A stretch of DNA of 64,000 nucleotides from Lingula anatina (taxonomy: Eukaryota > Brachiopoda > Lingulata > Lingulida > Lingulidae). Below the pieces are notes generated by a model that worked only from the letters and a program-made list of their open reading frames with translations, did no database searches and was not told the origin of the DNA. How positions within the stretch are numbered: position 1 is the first letter of the stretch; each line of letters begins with the position of its first letter. A program made the translations under genes and the position numbers. Shown one piece after another: positions 36,383 through 49,200 of the stretch. The stretch is from contig NW_019775503.1 in assembly GCF_001039355.2 (NCBI RefSeq), forward strand, positions 1 through 64,000, given 5' to 3'.

Positions 36383-37086
36383 AAATAAAGTGTAATTATA
36401 ATCTGTTTAATTTCAATTATCCGTAGATTATCTATGCTCTTAGATGTAATTGACAATTTCAGCTGCAGAAGAGTGAGAGGGTACTAATTACCCTCAACAA
36501 TTCTCAATTGGTAGTTTATACATATTATGCGGATTGTTTTGCTCATTTATAAATAATATAATACACATTTTATGTTATTCATATAATGATGTGAGCCCCC
36601 CCTCCCACCTCCTTCAGTTGCCAAAGTCGACACCCTGAAACATGTTATCTGTATTAAACATTCATTTTAAAATAATCACGTGAAAATGCTTGTAATTCCA
36701 TTGTAAATAATGATTAACGCAGGGCCAACGTTAATTTACATAGTGCATATATATCTGTTCCTTCCAACGCTGTTTCAACTCTGTTCTCATATTACATGTA
36801 CAATTCCTTAAAACAACACAAACAAGAAAACACGTAAACATAATGGTATATTTCAATTGTGACTTGCTGTTAAGTACGTAATATCCCTATTTTCTTCATA
36901 TATTTTCTTGAGCAGTACGTAATATCCCTATTTTCTTCATATATTTTCTTGAGCTTAAAAGGGTCATACGCCTACGTCATCATTTGGGAATGGGAATACA
37001 GCGCACCAAGTGGTATGTAAAATAACTAGTATTCACACGAAGCCCTCTATTGGCAAAATCCCCTAGCCCATCTTAGAATATTACTT
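36383..37086. mobile_element. Island repeat copy C, truncated at an N
   Basis: Begins abruptly inside the element right after the N, at the AAATAAAGTGTAATTATAAT block, and runs to the conserved end TAGAATATTACTTCC at 37086. It has two 41-bp subrepeats (36873-36954). The end lies 21 bp from the exon border of the collagen-like gene copy A. Confidence 0.8.
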
Positions 37087-37107
37087 CCATTTCTGTAACG
37101 TTCTTAC

Positions 37108-40099
37108 CGACACACGTGTGCATATCCGGACCGAGGCGGAACCCTGGTACGCATGAGCAGTAGTAACTTCCGTCTGTGTCTGTGCACTTCTGGTGACAGC
37201 CACCGTTTGCTACTGAACACTCATCGAAGTCTGAAACAAACAGGAAAAGTGACTGATGCAGGTTGACGATAACGAAGTTTCTTACAATTTTCTTGAATTT
37301 TGCGCGTTTCGATATGAAGAACATATAGGCCTACAAGTCGAGGGATAAGCTTTTATGTATATTGTATATTGTATTTCCTTGATTATGAATCTAGATGCTA
37401 ATATAAGCACAGCACTCTCTCTTAACATGATATTGTCACAGATATTGTGAAAAGTTCAATAATTACTTATGCAGTCTGTGCCATTGACAGGTATCATCTT
37501 AGTGCCAATGTTACAGATACATTGATACCCAGCGTCTAGTGTCTCACGGCAGACGATGTTATCAACTAGAAATAAATTGTTAAAAAATATTCAAGAAAAA
37601 GTCCGTACTAGGCCTCAATATCTTGAATTTAGAAAAAAAATCCACAAATAAGTAAGACAATGTTATACTGTTATCTATATTTTCTTAGTTATTTTAATAT
37701 TTTTATTATGCATATTTTAAGAACAGATGAGACAAAGTAGAAATGAACGTAAAAACATAGAAACTAAAAAATTGATCGATACGTATATCATGTGACTTAC
37801 CTGTGCATCCAGGAATCGTAAGCGGTTCTAGCTTGTATCCTGCCTTGCACATACAGCAGTATCCATCATACGTATCCACACAGATCTGAGAGCAATTGCC
37901 GTTGTTGTCCTCACACTCGTTGGTGGCTATGTGAAAAATAAAGATATTATGTTTTATTATAGTACGTATGGCACAGGGATGGAAAATTGCTCGTGTTATT
38001 TTTCTCATTTTTCTATAGTGTATTTTTCTTCGGGGGGAGGGGGGGGGGCTCCAAATCTCAGGGGAAGGCACTAACGCAATGTGTAGCCCCGGGATTCGCC
38101 ATGGCACATACTAGTGCGAATCATGGTAGCTCTGTATCGCATTGTCATCGTTTTACTTACCGAACGGCGAAGCGGGTCCCGGTGGACCAGGGGGTCCCGG
38201 AGGTCCTCCTGGAGGTCCGGGTGGCCCTTGGGGACCCATGGGTCCCACCAGGCCGTTGAGACCCTGGGGGCCAGTTTGCCCTGTGGCGCCAGTAGCGCCG
38301 GTTGGTCCAGTTTGCCCGGTTTGTCCTGTGTTACCGGTCACTCCCGCTATCCCGGTAGGTCCTTCAAAAACAACAGGTATAGGTTATGTCATATCCTAAA
38401 AACCCGTTTTACAATTATCACGGATTTTAATCTTAACCTGCTCGTAGTTTTTAAGTACTCTGAATATATGTAAACTTAATTCGGATAAAAAAACGGGGCA
38501 GTCGAATACCTACGAATGAACCTTCAACTCTAAAATCGGACTTCATCCAATAATTTTCATCAAAATCATCTTAGATTCGTATTAATGTTTCGGTAGACAA
38601 TAGGCTGATTAACACATTTTCAAAAATAAAAAATCAGAAGACGGAGAACTTTACCCCTTGGTCCTGTCTGGCCTGTTACGCCAGCAGCGCCCCTAGTGCC
38701 TATATCACCTTTAATTCCCTGGGATCCTGGAAATGTATTTCAAAATAGTTAAGAACAGTTACATTGCATTGGGACTGAAAGTAGCCCATATTATTACTTA
38801 AAAATCTACAACACAAGAAATATTATAATTTAGTAAATGGCTAACTTCAATTTTGTGTTGTAAGATTTTTATCAATTGCTCAGAATTTTAAAACAGCATC
38901 TGACATACAGACTGTAACATATGGATTATGATTATGTATTACAGCTGTTTACCAATCTCTCCTTTTGGTCCTTGTGCTCCAACGGGCCCTGCTGGGCCAG
39001 TCAAACCTCGTGGACCAGTAGGACCTAAGGAACAAAAATATAAATTAAGACTGAAATAAAGCAACATTCAGAAAACTGCCACAATGATAAGACAATTATT
39101 ACGCACAACTAAACATGCCGTATTCTTCTTAACTTTTCTTTAACTATAGGCATTTGCGTGTCAGAAAAAGTATGGTAATTTAATTTCCGAAACACGACAT
39201 TTGTAGCGTTAAATTTTCTTCCTTTTTTACGCAAAAGCGAATACGAACGTTACCTTGGGTGCCATCTTTTCCTGCGGCTCCTGTAAGACCTGCCACGCCC
39301 CTTTCACCTTTGACCCCCTGTGGTCCGGGGAGTCCTGTAGCTCCAGTAGCGCCATCTATGCCGTTGAATCCTCGAGGGCCGGGTTCACCTGTAATACATG
39401 GAAGCTAGTTGTATCATAGCTAAATTTTCTGCGTGAAAGGCTGTGAGAGAAAAATATTCTCTTGGTTCTGCCAACATTTACCAGTGTAATGTACCGTACC
39501 AAATTCAAATTGCAACATGCATGTCACGCAGAAAGGGCTTAGAAATTAAAATACAGTTGAAATAGTGGCCAAAATGTTCTTCAAGAAAGTTGAATCCTAG
39601 TCAATCCCAATTTAGCAATAGAAATTTAATGAAGACTTAAATATATTTCAACTGCACGCGAAAATACACATTAAAGGATTTATATAAAAAGAAAGACGTC
39701 CTTCAGTAGTCCTAATGCTTCATGTACCTTTATTGGTCCCTGGTTCTCCCTTGGGACCTTGCAACCCCGTAGGTCCCGCCACACCCTGAAGACCCCTGGG
39801 TCCTACGCTCCCCGCGGGTCCCGTGACACCAGTATTGCCACGTGCTCCCTGGATACCCTGAAGACCCTGGGGTCCCGTCGGCCCAACACCGCCAGCGGCA
39901 CCAGTTGCCCCTACAGGTCCTTGTGGACCAACGTTGCCCCTGTCGCCCTTTGGACCGGACCCACCGGCAGCACCGACAGCTCCTGGTTCTCCCTTTGTCC
40001 CAGAAGAACCTACTTCTCCCTTTGCGCCTTAAATCAGAAAAATATCCGAATCAGATATGTGATTGTATACAGTTCTGTCATGTTATGACAACTGTTGCC

Positions 40100-40150
<51 letters not shown>

Positions 40151-43100
40151 CATTTGTAATCACTTGCTTTGTCGTTGAATTGGGCACTTGATTATTTAAC
40201 ACAAACCGGATTCTAGGGGAAATCAGATTCTACGGTAACACAATATAACGGATACCTGTGGGTCCTGTCAATCCTTGAAGGCCTTGCTCTCCCTTCTGTC
40301 CAGCAGCACCGGTGACACCAGCCCGTCCATCATTACCCTGCAGGCCGGGGCTTCCTTGTTGACCAACGTCTCCCTTCTCCCCTTTGACTCCCTGTATGCC
40401 GTTAGCACCTTGTATACCTTGTACACCAGTCTCTCCCTTGGAACCTTTTTGGCCTTGGCTTCCTGTAGGCAAAAAGAGATAATGTAGTCAGTGTCTAATT
40501 GTATTAATTTCCAAATTGTCAGTGCATAAGCAAAGCGTGGGGGCGCGGGACTAAGGGGGCTGCATGCCCTAAATATTTTCTCCATTAAGTCGCCTGTTAT
40601 TTACAAGTTAATGTACTCACCGGTGTTTCCTGGGAGTCCCTGGGGTCCCATGGGGCCAGCTGCCCCAACCAGACCAGTTGGCCCTGTCTGCCCTACCCCG
40701 GTCGGGCCTGGTGGACCCATTTGTCCGGTAGGTCCTTGGATGCCAGGATTACCAGCTGCACCTGTAGTGATACAATTTTTCAAAGTAAAACCAAAAGCGA
40801 TTGTAATAATTTATACTCTTTTGACAGCTGGTTCCAGTGCAGTTTACAGCAATTGACATGAGGCGTTTATAAGGTTCCAGTATTCTATTGTATAGAGGTT
40901 CTTTGCTTCATATGGTTGAATTTTTATCTACACGTCTTAAGACAATACAACGAACCCCTTATCTACAGAGAAAAGATGTGTTCACACCGTACCTTGTGGT
41001 CCCACTACTCCCTGTGCTCCTTTGTCCCCCTTAGCACCCACTGGACCTTGAGACCCCACTGGACCAACTGGACCCATAGCTCCCTGTTGCCCAACCTCTC
41101 CCTTCTGTCCTGGGCCTCCCGCTGGACCCTGTGGCCCTGCTGGTCCTTGCAATCCTTGAATACCTTGTGGTCCTGAAAAGGGCACGCTTAGCTACACAAC
41201 AGAATTGATTTTTATATGCGGCATATACCAATATAAAAATTAATTACCGTCCCAGTATACAAGTACACATTTGGACTTGCACTACACACAGTCCTCTGAC
41301 AACAGCTTGAAAATCGTTGTCTGCGATTAACATATGTAACTTGAAGAGCTTCCATTACCCATCAAAATGCAAGGTGTTTTCCAATGACTTTGACAGGCCA
41401 ACAACAATAACACGATTTCTTTTTATCAAATCCTTGTGAAAGACATTATGAAATACATATTTACCTTTATAAAAACCTTGTGCTAAAACTTTCATATGAA
41501 AAGAAAATTTACCTCAAGATTTTTAATTTTTAAAAGTGTTCAAATTCTGCTTCAGTACGGGATCTCATGTATATATCTCTATCTTGATACATACCTGGGT
41601 TTCCTTGAGGACCCATAGGCCCTGTTATTCCGGGTGAACCGGGGTCACCTTTTACTCCCTGGACACCCTGTGGACCCTGGGGGCCAACCGACCCTGGGGT
41701 CCCCTGGGGACCCCTGATACCCTGAGGACCCTCAGCGCCTAATTTCATCGATACGAAAAAGGTTATTGACATTTAGAAATATATCGAAATCCGTTTTATA
41801 TACCTTTACTGTTTGCTTCGGAGGAAACAGAACTTATATTACACGTCTTAATTTTTCATATTTCAGACAATGTGACACAAAATTTCTCTTACAAAATAAA
41901 TGAATATGTATGAAACGACATGAAATGAAAATTATGACAATGACGAAAAAGATAATAAAAATGACAGCTTGAATTTTGACCTATTCAAACTACGCCAAAA
42001 ATCACACCATACCCTTTTGTCCGGCTGGTCCAGTAGGTCCAGCTGCTCCGGGGGAGCCTTTAGGTCCTGTAGGTCCACTTACATTCAATACCAGCGTCCC
42101 AGGATTAACTGAAAAAAAATGAAAAACCTTAGGTCCAGTAACAATAACGAATTTCCAAGGATTAACTGAAATAATGACAAAAGTGCTAGTATCTTACAGT
42201 GAGTGCATTACAATCTCAACTACAGCAATCCAAGCAGGTATATGAAGGTGATTGAATTGTGGTGAGGTATGCGAAAAATATGGATACGGTCATAAATCAC
42301 GTTAAAAACATGGCGTATTTACAAGACTACTCCTGTACATACCAGGTGGCCGATTTTGCATTACAAATTACGGCTTTGCCTAAGAAAAATCCGCTGAACG
42401 AAGCAAACGTTAAGAAGAACAAGCGAGGCAGAAAAGGTCCGCCCACACGTAAAAACCTAGTGTTCACCCACCGCAAATGCTCATAAGCAAATATTCCTCA
42501 CACACCTCAGTTTACAATGAATACTTCATCCACGCCACTGATAAGTACCCTGCAAATACCTTGTCCACCCTTACAGCTTTAGCAGATTAACAACTCCGGA
42601 TTAAGGACCCAAGGTGTCCTAAGCCGTCCCAGCATAATAATAATCCCATACTGGAACAGGTAACTTGTGGCCAGCATGCTTTACACATTAACCAATCCCG
42701 TTTTCTATTTCTTTTACTTTTTTCTCTTACTTTAACTACTTTTTTGTATTATACTCTCTGTCATCCAATTATTTTTTTTTTCTCAAATTTTGTCAAACTT
42801 TTCCCCTTTTATTTTTATGTGTTATTTACTCTTGCAGCTTGATGCCCCCTCAATCATGGTGCTCCAAGTACGAGTTAAATCTGCCTATACCCCATGCAGC
42901 ACATAAAGCAATCCTTCCAGATAACAGCATCGACACTTGCACCCACCCATTATTGAGCTAGCTGTTTCAATCTTGGGGTGCGTTCCCAATTAAATTAATC
43001 TAGGGCGTGATTAATTGAGCCACAAATCCAGGTAGGGTGGACAGCAAAAGGTAAACATTTGAGAGAAGTTTGAATTAACATTAAATTGCGTCGTACCTGC

Positions 43101-44037
43101 CATTAAAGAAACCCGAGTAAATCAACAAGCATACAAGCATACAGGCAGGGTTGGGAGACCATACGGCCATTTGGTAAGGGGAATTTCAGGCGGCACTGTA
43201 TGTAATTGAAATCTTCCAAATAATTGGGTATGGATTAATAAACCACCCCAGATCTTTGGGGAGTTTTCTGTAATGAATAATCAGCATAGGTGAGTTATGT
43301 ACAGTACGTACCTGGAGCCTCATAACAAATAGCACCTTTCCTGAAGCAAGGGACGTTCACTCTTCCTGCTGCGGGACCTGTCTGGGTTTGAGACAACGCT
43401 GAAATAAATATATCTGTTATGATTATATTTTTCTTTGCATATATTAGTTACTGATACAAGTTTTTCACATTATTTGTATTCTTTTTATTTAATGAACTTT
43501 TTTTAATTAATTTCCGTTTCTTTTTTCATTATTCGCTTTGTCATTGATTTGATATTAATCGTAGTGTAGAGAACCGATAAGCAATTATTTAAGGAAGCCG
43601 TGCTCTTTAAACATCATCACTGTCATCATCATCTTCATCATTATACATGTATGTGTGTTTGTACGAGATAGTGTGTGTTCGTTCGTGTGCGTGCGCGCAT
43701 GTTTGTTTGTGTGGATTGAATTAATTCAGTTACTAGAAACAAAACTAACCGATTGGAAACATGAGTTAGTATAAACAAAAGTTATAAAGCAATTTTTCCT
43801 TTACCGTCGGCTTTTTTTTCCAAGTCACATGTACACAATTTTATTTAGTGGGTGAGGCAACGCTACGTTTTCCAAAATCACTCTCTCATTTGTCATTGAT
43901 AAAACATAAGCTCACTTTCCAAGACCCTAATTTCTTACAATATGATATTATTACACGAATGGTAAAGGCTTACCTGACTGAAGGACTATTGCAATCAATA
44001 AGACAGCTAAAGTAGTCACAGTGAAATATGTCTCCAT
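37108..44037 (-). CDS. Collagen-EGF gene copy A, 3' truncated
   Basis: Extracellular collagen-like protein. Exons in transcript order: 43974-44037 (signal peptide, hydrophobic [14 protein letters not shown]), 43312-43398 ([11 protein letters not shown] module), 42013-42108 (start of Gly-X-Y), 41595-41738, 40993-41172, 40621-40761, 40256-40462, 39728-40027, 39254-39388, 38953-39024, 38655-38726, 38161-38361 (end of Gly-X-Y, a GPPGPPG-rich clasp with one Gly-Gly break), then EGF-type exons 37801-37926 ([14 protein letters not shown]...), 37467-37565 and 37108-37230 (calcium-binding [12 protein letters not shown]). These give 2047 nt, 682 codons, all joined in phase 1. The last exon has a good donor, but nothing further follows: island repeat copy C begins 21 bp on. 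The fourth EGF, membrane and tail exons found in copy B are missing. The donor after exon 37467-37565 is GTAATT rather than GTAAGT. Either a broken paralogue or a gene cut by an assembly gap. Confidence 0.85.
40098..40144 (+). repeat. (TC)n microsatellite
   Basis: CT-repeat in the intron of collagen-EGF copy A between exons 39728-40027 and 40256-40462. Confidence 0.9.
42109..43311. other. Long second intron of collagen-EGF copy A
   Basis: About 1.2 kb intron. It contains a 75-codon open frame (42259-42486) with no splice or family support, and otherwise nothing recognisable. Confidence 0.5.
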
Positions 44038-45275
44038 TTTAGGTGTAGATTGCAAGCTTCGTTCCTTTGTATTTCTCCACAATTACCTGCTAGAAACCGC
44101 GATCCAACCAAAAATTAAATGAATAAATAAATAAATAAAATAAGTTTTAAAAAATTAAAAAATGACGCGGAAGAAAAGAAAGACTGAAGATCAATATTCA
44201 TACACAATCTTGACTACAACGAAGTGATAAACATGCGTCATACGATAGGTGACTTTTTGTCGTGCATTTTCTGAACTTTATATCGCAAACGTATCTTTGA
44301 GATGATGTAGTCTCTTGTAAACAAACTAACCACGATGAAAATACCTTTATACTATTCGAAACATTTTTGCGATATTAGTTCCAACGTTTAAGAGTTCGTA
44401 TAACATGTATAAAGACGGTAATATTGCATTCAACAAACCTCATCTGCTTCTTCTCTGGCAAACTGTGAAGCCGAGGGACCGACACCCAGAAAGGCACATC
44501 AATATGCATACTTGCGTACGATTGGGCTGGAGGGTAATCCTTTTGCTCGCCCAAGCAAACAGGTAGAGTAAATAGTCCAGCCAACGTGAGGCCATTGTGC
44601 ATCAGATAGGGGGTGGGGGCACTTAGTTACTGCGAAGAGCCCGTGGCACGTAGCTCGGGTGTTTGAAACTCGCTTTTCTAAACGTAAAAATACATTTTGT
44701 TGTAGTCAGTTCTCGTTTCTATATTGATATATGTATTATGGATTATATCTTTTCAGAAACAGGCCATATGTACAGCCACATGTCCGCAGTACTCAGTAAG
44801 TTAAATATTATGTTGAGTGCGTTCAATTTTGGTTGAGACTATAAACTATACCAAAAAATTATTACACATATGTATGCAAAGCATACATTTAATGTGTTAA
44901 ACATATTGCATGAATGTTGGTCTAGGCGAATCACTTGGGCTACTCTTACTAAAAATTTGTTTTTCAAATGAAGTCTGTAGGTGTCCCCGAAGGTTTTATC
45001 AGTTTGTTCAAACAAGGGATTTCTGTGCTTTGTGGGAGTGGCATGAAACAATAAGCACTATTGACAAGATACGCAGTATATGTATGTGTCACCTGCTAAT
45101 CCTGAAAGGTATCTTTCATGATGTTTATGGCTTCTGACGAAACACACTGGGGCAATTAAAAACTAACAAATATTCATAATTTTGCAACTGGGCGTTTTGT
45201 CGGTTTTCCCCCAGATCCCCACAATTATACTGACAGCCATTCTGTCAAACAGACAATAATGTTCCTGAATGGGAC

Positions 45276-45346
<71 letters not shown>

Positions 45347-46223
45347 GGAAATATTTGATATGAAACATAGACTTTTTTTGTGTGTCACTTGATGATGTCG
45401 AGCATTTCCCCATGCATTGCCAAAACGGAGAAAAGAACACATAGCCTGCAATACTTTTAAAAGATGTCCTCTGACGCCCCTTCCCATTAATACATTTCAC
45501 AACCGTTTGTGCTGGACTCTGCATGCAGTTTTAAGTTTAGTTGCACTCAGTTTTTTTTTTCAAATCATTTTACTTCTGACAAGGTGCCTTTTTTTTTACT
45601 TCGATCTTTTTTTTGTACCCGCATGTGTTAAAGTAGCTATCACATTTTCACTGCAGCATCTAAATAATTACCTACCTTATTGTCAAACTTTCAAAGAGGA
45701 ATAACACCAACTTAACAAAATTGTTATTAATAAATATCAGTTTAATACAATATGATAATTAATCTCAATAACACATGAATGCCGTTGGAAAAAAGTTAAA
45801 TATACCTAAAAGATTAAAATATTACAGTTTTAATGGAACTTCTTATTACTGAAATCTATATACAGTATACCACTGTTTTTGTAATCTCTCATACTACTTA
45901 CATGTTCCATTTTCCGAGTGAATTTATTACGTAGATATAAATAAATGACGAATGCAAAATTAGATAAACCACTACAAATTTTTTACACTAGAATACTAAC
46001 GCAACGTGACTGAAAAAACATTAACAGACGTTAAAATTGAACCATTCATACGTTTTAATATTAAAATATTTGCGTACAACGGACGGAATGCCTTTTGCTT
46101 AGGTGAGTGTTCTGCAGGGCGTTTCAGTCAGTAATAAAACCTTCATAAGTCACAATTACTGAAGGCCAGTATTTTGTACATCATAGGAATATCATGACGT
46201 CATGCCTGTTGTAGTGTATGACG
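44038..46223. other. Intergenic region between the two collagen-EGF genes
   Basis: Holds the 5' flank of copy A (a possible 5' UTR acceptor TTTCTAG at about 44090 on the minus strand), a (TA)n run at 45278-45343, T-rich runs and the likely 3' UTR of copy B (minus-strand AATAAA candidates near 45920). No gene is supported. Confidence 0.45.
45278..45343 (+). repeat. (TA)n microsatellite
   Basis: About 65 bp of uninterrupted TA repeat between the two collagen-EGF genes. Confidence 0.9.
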
Positions 46224-49200
46224 TCAGTACTCAGGAACCATACGTGACGTTGACCCGCCCATCGTGGTTGTACTGTAGGCTGGAATGTCATCAAATGCGT
46301 ACTCCGCGGATTTTCCGGTCGTGTCGGGCCTTCGCTGCTTGAGACACATCGCAAAGCTGCCCAAGACGTGGAGTATTACTGCGCCAGTGACGAGAGCAAT
46401 CCAAATCGTTAACACATCTGTCTCGAGGCCAATGCCATTCTGTTTCAAGGTACTAGATACGCCTAGAAATTAAAAATGTTGCCGTTTTAAGGGAGATTCT
46501 TTCTTTATTATAGAAAACAAATTAAGACAAAAAAATCTGTACAAATAAATTGAAATACAGCAGTTTAAACATCCCCTATGACACAAGTAACAAGCGTCAT
46601 CTTATATTACGCTAGCTGCACGCTAGCTAGTAATAAAAACCAAGACTTCGATTTCTACGCACAATTGCCATCCGAGAGAGCTACTGACTGTTTTGTCTGG
46701 AAAAATTAACATAACGTTAAAATCTAAGTTGAAATACTCACTTGTCTCTGTAGGGTCAGCGCTACCGGACTGAGCACCTGTGACAGAGGCTATGGCGTTT
46801 TCTTGGAAACACCGGTAACTTCCGTACGTGTTGATACAAGTCGCTCCACTCGGACACACTTTACTGAGTGTGGCGTTCTCACACTCGTCAACATCTAGAA
46901 AAATTAGATTTTTATGATCGTTTTCTTTATGACAACGGTGCCGTGTGATATTATCTACAGGTAAGAAGCTTTTAAATTCAGAGTTTATTTACAAGCAAAA
47001 TTCTGGTTTTTTAAGGCATGATTTAAACAATAGTGAATACTGCAACAACGTGCACGAGAAAGCCATTGTGTTTGTTGGGCAAATAATTGCTTGTGCTTTT
47101 CTCTATTTTAGTAGCATTCTTACCGACACACGTGTGCATGTCCGGACCGAGGCGGAATCCAGGTACGCATGAGCAGTAGTAACTTCCGTCTGTGTCTGTG
47201 CACTTCTGGTGACAGCCACCGTTTGCTACTGAACACTCATCGAAGTCTGAAACAAAAAGAAAAAATGTTGTAACGGAAGATAACGAAAATTCCACAATAT
47301 TCAACTTTAACACATCTCAATGTACAGTCAATTATTGTCCCAAGGTGCAGCATATATTCAAGTCCGTAGTTTTAGGTATCTTTTAACAGATGTCCATGTT
47401 ACCAAAAAATCTACGAGTACATGCTAATATAAACACTTAGCATAACATGATATTGCCACAGATATTGTGAAGAGTTCAATACTTACTTATACAGTCTGTG
47501 CCATTGATAGGTATCATCTTTGTGCCAATATTACAGATACATTGATACCCAGCGTCTAGTGTCTCACGGCAGACGATGTTATCAACTGAAAAAAAATTTT
47601 AGAAACAATTTAAGGGTTTGTAGAACACAATTTTCTCAATGGCTTTTGATATGATATGATATACCTTGGTGGTAAAGACAGGTTTGCTGTAAATTTCTAG
47701 GATTTTTATTTTAATGTTATTTTTTTAAAATATTTTATGATATTTCTTTTTTTAAATTGCGGTTTAAAGTTCCAAAGCGAATTGTAGGTCTTTGTATTCT
47801 TCAAACAGTATGACCTACTTGTGCATCCGGGAATCATTAGCGGTTCCAGCTTGTATCCTGCCTTGCACATACAGCAGTATCCGTCGTACGTATCCACACA
47901 GATCTGAGAGCAGTTGCCGTTGTTGTCCTCACACTCGTTGGTGGCTATATGAAAATTATATCATTAAAGAGAAATGAAAATTAATCTGTGAAGATATTTT
48001 TGTTTTGTTGCTTATCATCGTCAATTGGTTTGTTAATTTGCTGACACATCCACAGCCTTTTGACTGGATGCAGGTAAGAATGAAAAAGAACTGCTGGGAG
48101 AAGCAAAAAAAAAAAAACAAAAAAAACGTAATACATACAGTAGGACACATGTATAAAAACTATGCTGTTTTGACTCATTTAGCTCGTTAGACTATTCTGT
48201 GTTTTGGGAGGGAGTAGCGATTGAAAGTGATGTCTCCCTAGCTAAGGGGAAAGCACGTGCCCGAAGTGCGCCCCTCCCCCCGATCCACCAAAGCATATCA
48301 TGGTGGTTCTTATTGTATTTTCCCATTGTTACACTTACCAAATGGCGATGCGGGGCCCGGTGGACCAGGAGGTCCTGGGGGTCCTCCTGGAGGTCCTGGT
48401 GGCCCTTGGGGGCCCATGGGTCCCACCAGGCCGCTGAGACCCTGGGGGCCAGTTTGCCCCGTAGCACCAGTAGCGCCGGTTGGTCCAGTTTGCCCGGTTT
48501 GTCCAGTGCTACCGGTCGCACCTGTAAATCCAATGGGTCCTGCAAAATTAAAAAAGTGTGGGTTAAGTCATATTTTTGCAAATTATGATTTGCAAGAATC
48601 AAATATTCCAAACTTGTAGCCTGTGAATAATCTTGAACGTGACTAACAAAAAGCTTCCACCTTGTAATAGTAATTTCTTGTTGAAAAATTCCAAATATAA
48701 ATATTTTTCCATTGTTTGAATTGTAATATTTTACTTCGCAGTATTTCGTATTAAAATGATTTGACAAACAAAACTGGTAAAGAAGAATGTGTGATCGAGT
48801 TAATACCCAATGGTCCTGTCTGGCCTGTTACGCCGGTAGCGCCCCTAGTGCCTGTATCACCCTTTATTCCCTGAGGTCCTGGAAACGCATGGATGTAATT
48901 ACAAAAACATTTCCGTTGCACTTAGCAATGATATTATTGCTGTCCAAACAGTTATATACTCTAGGAAAATGTACAAACTACACGATAAAATATTAAATAT
49001 CTCTGGTAGGTTACGTATGTGAGCTTTGAACTGAACATTGATTTTCATCAATGCCTAAGAATTTTTAGATACCATATTACATAAGGACGCGCTCTAATGA
49101 ATTATGATTATGTATGAAAATAAATTACCAATCTCTCCTTTTGGTCCTTGCGCACCAACGGTCCCTGCTGGGCCAGTCAAACCTCGTGAACCTGTTGGAC

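Noticed and set aside
38142-38399. Plus-strand frame rich in Gly and Pro ([13 protein letters not shown])
   Set aside because: Antisense shadow of the minus-strand collagen exon 38161-38361. Codon phase, splice sites and the EGF exons place the gene on the minus strand. The same holds for 48257-48619 and 40611-40856.
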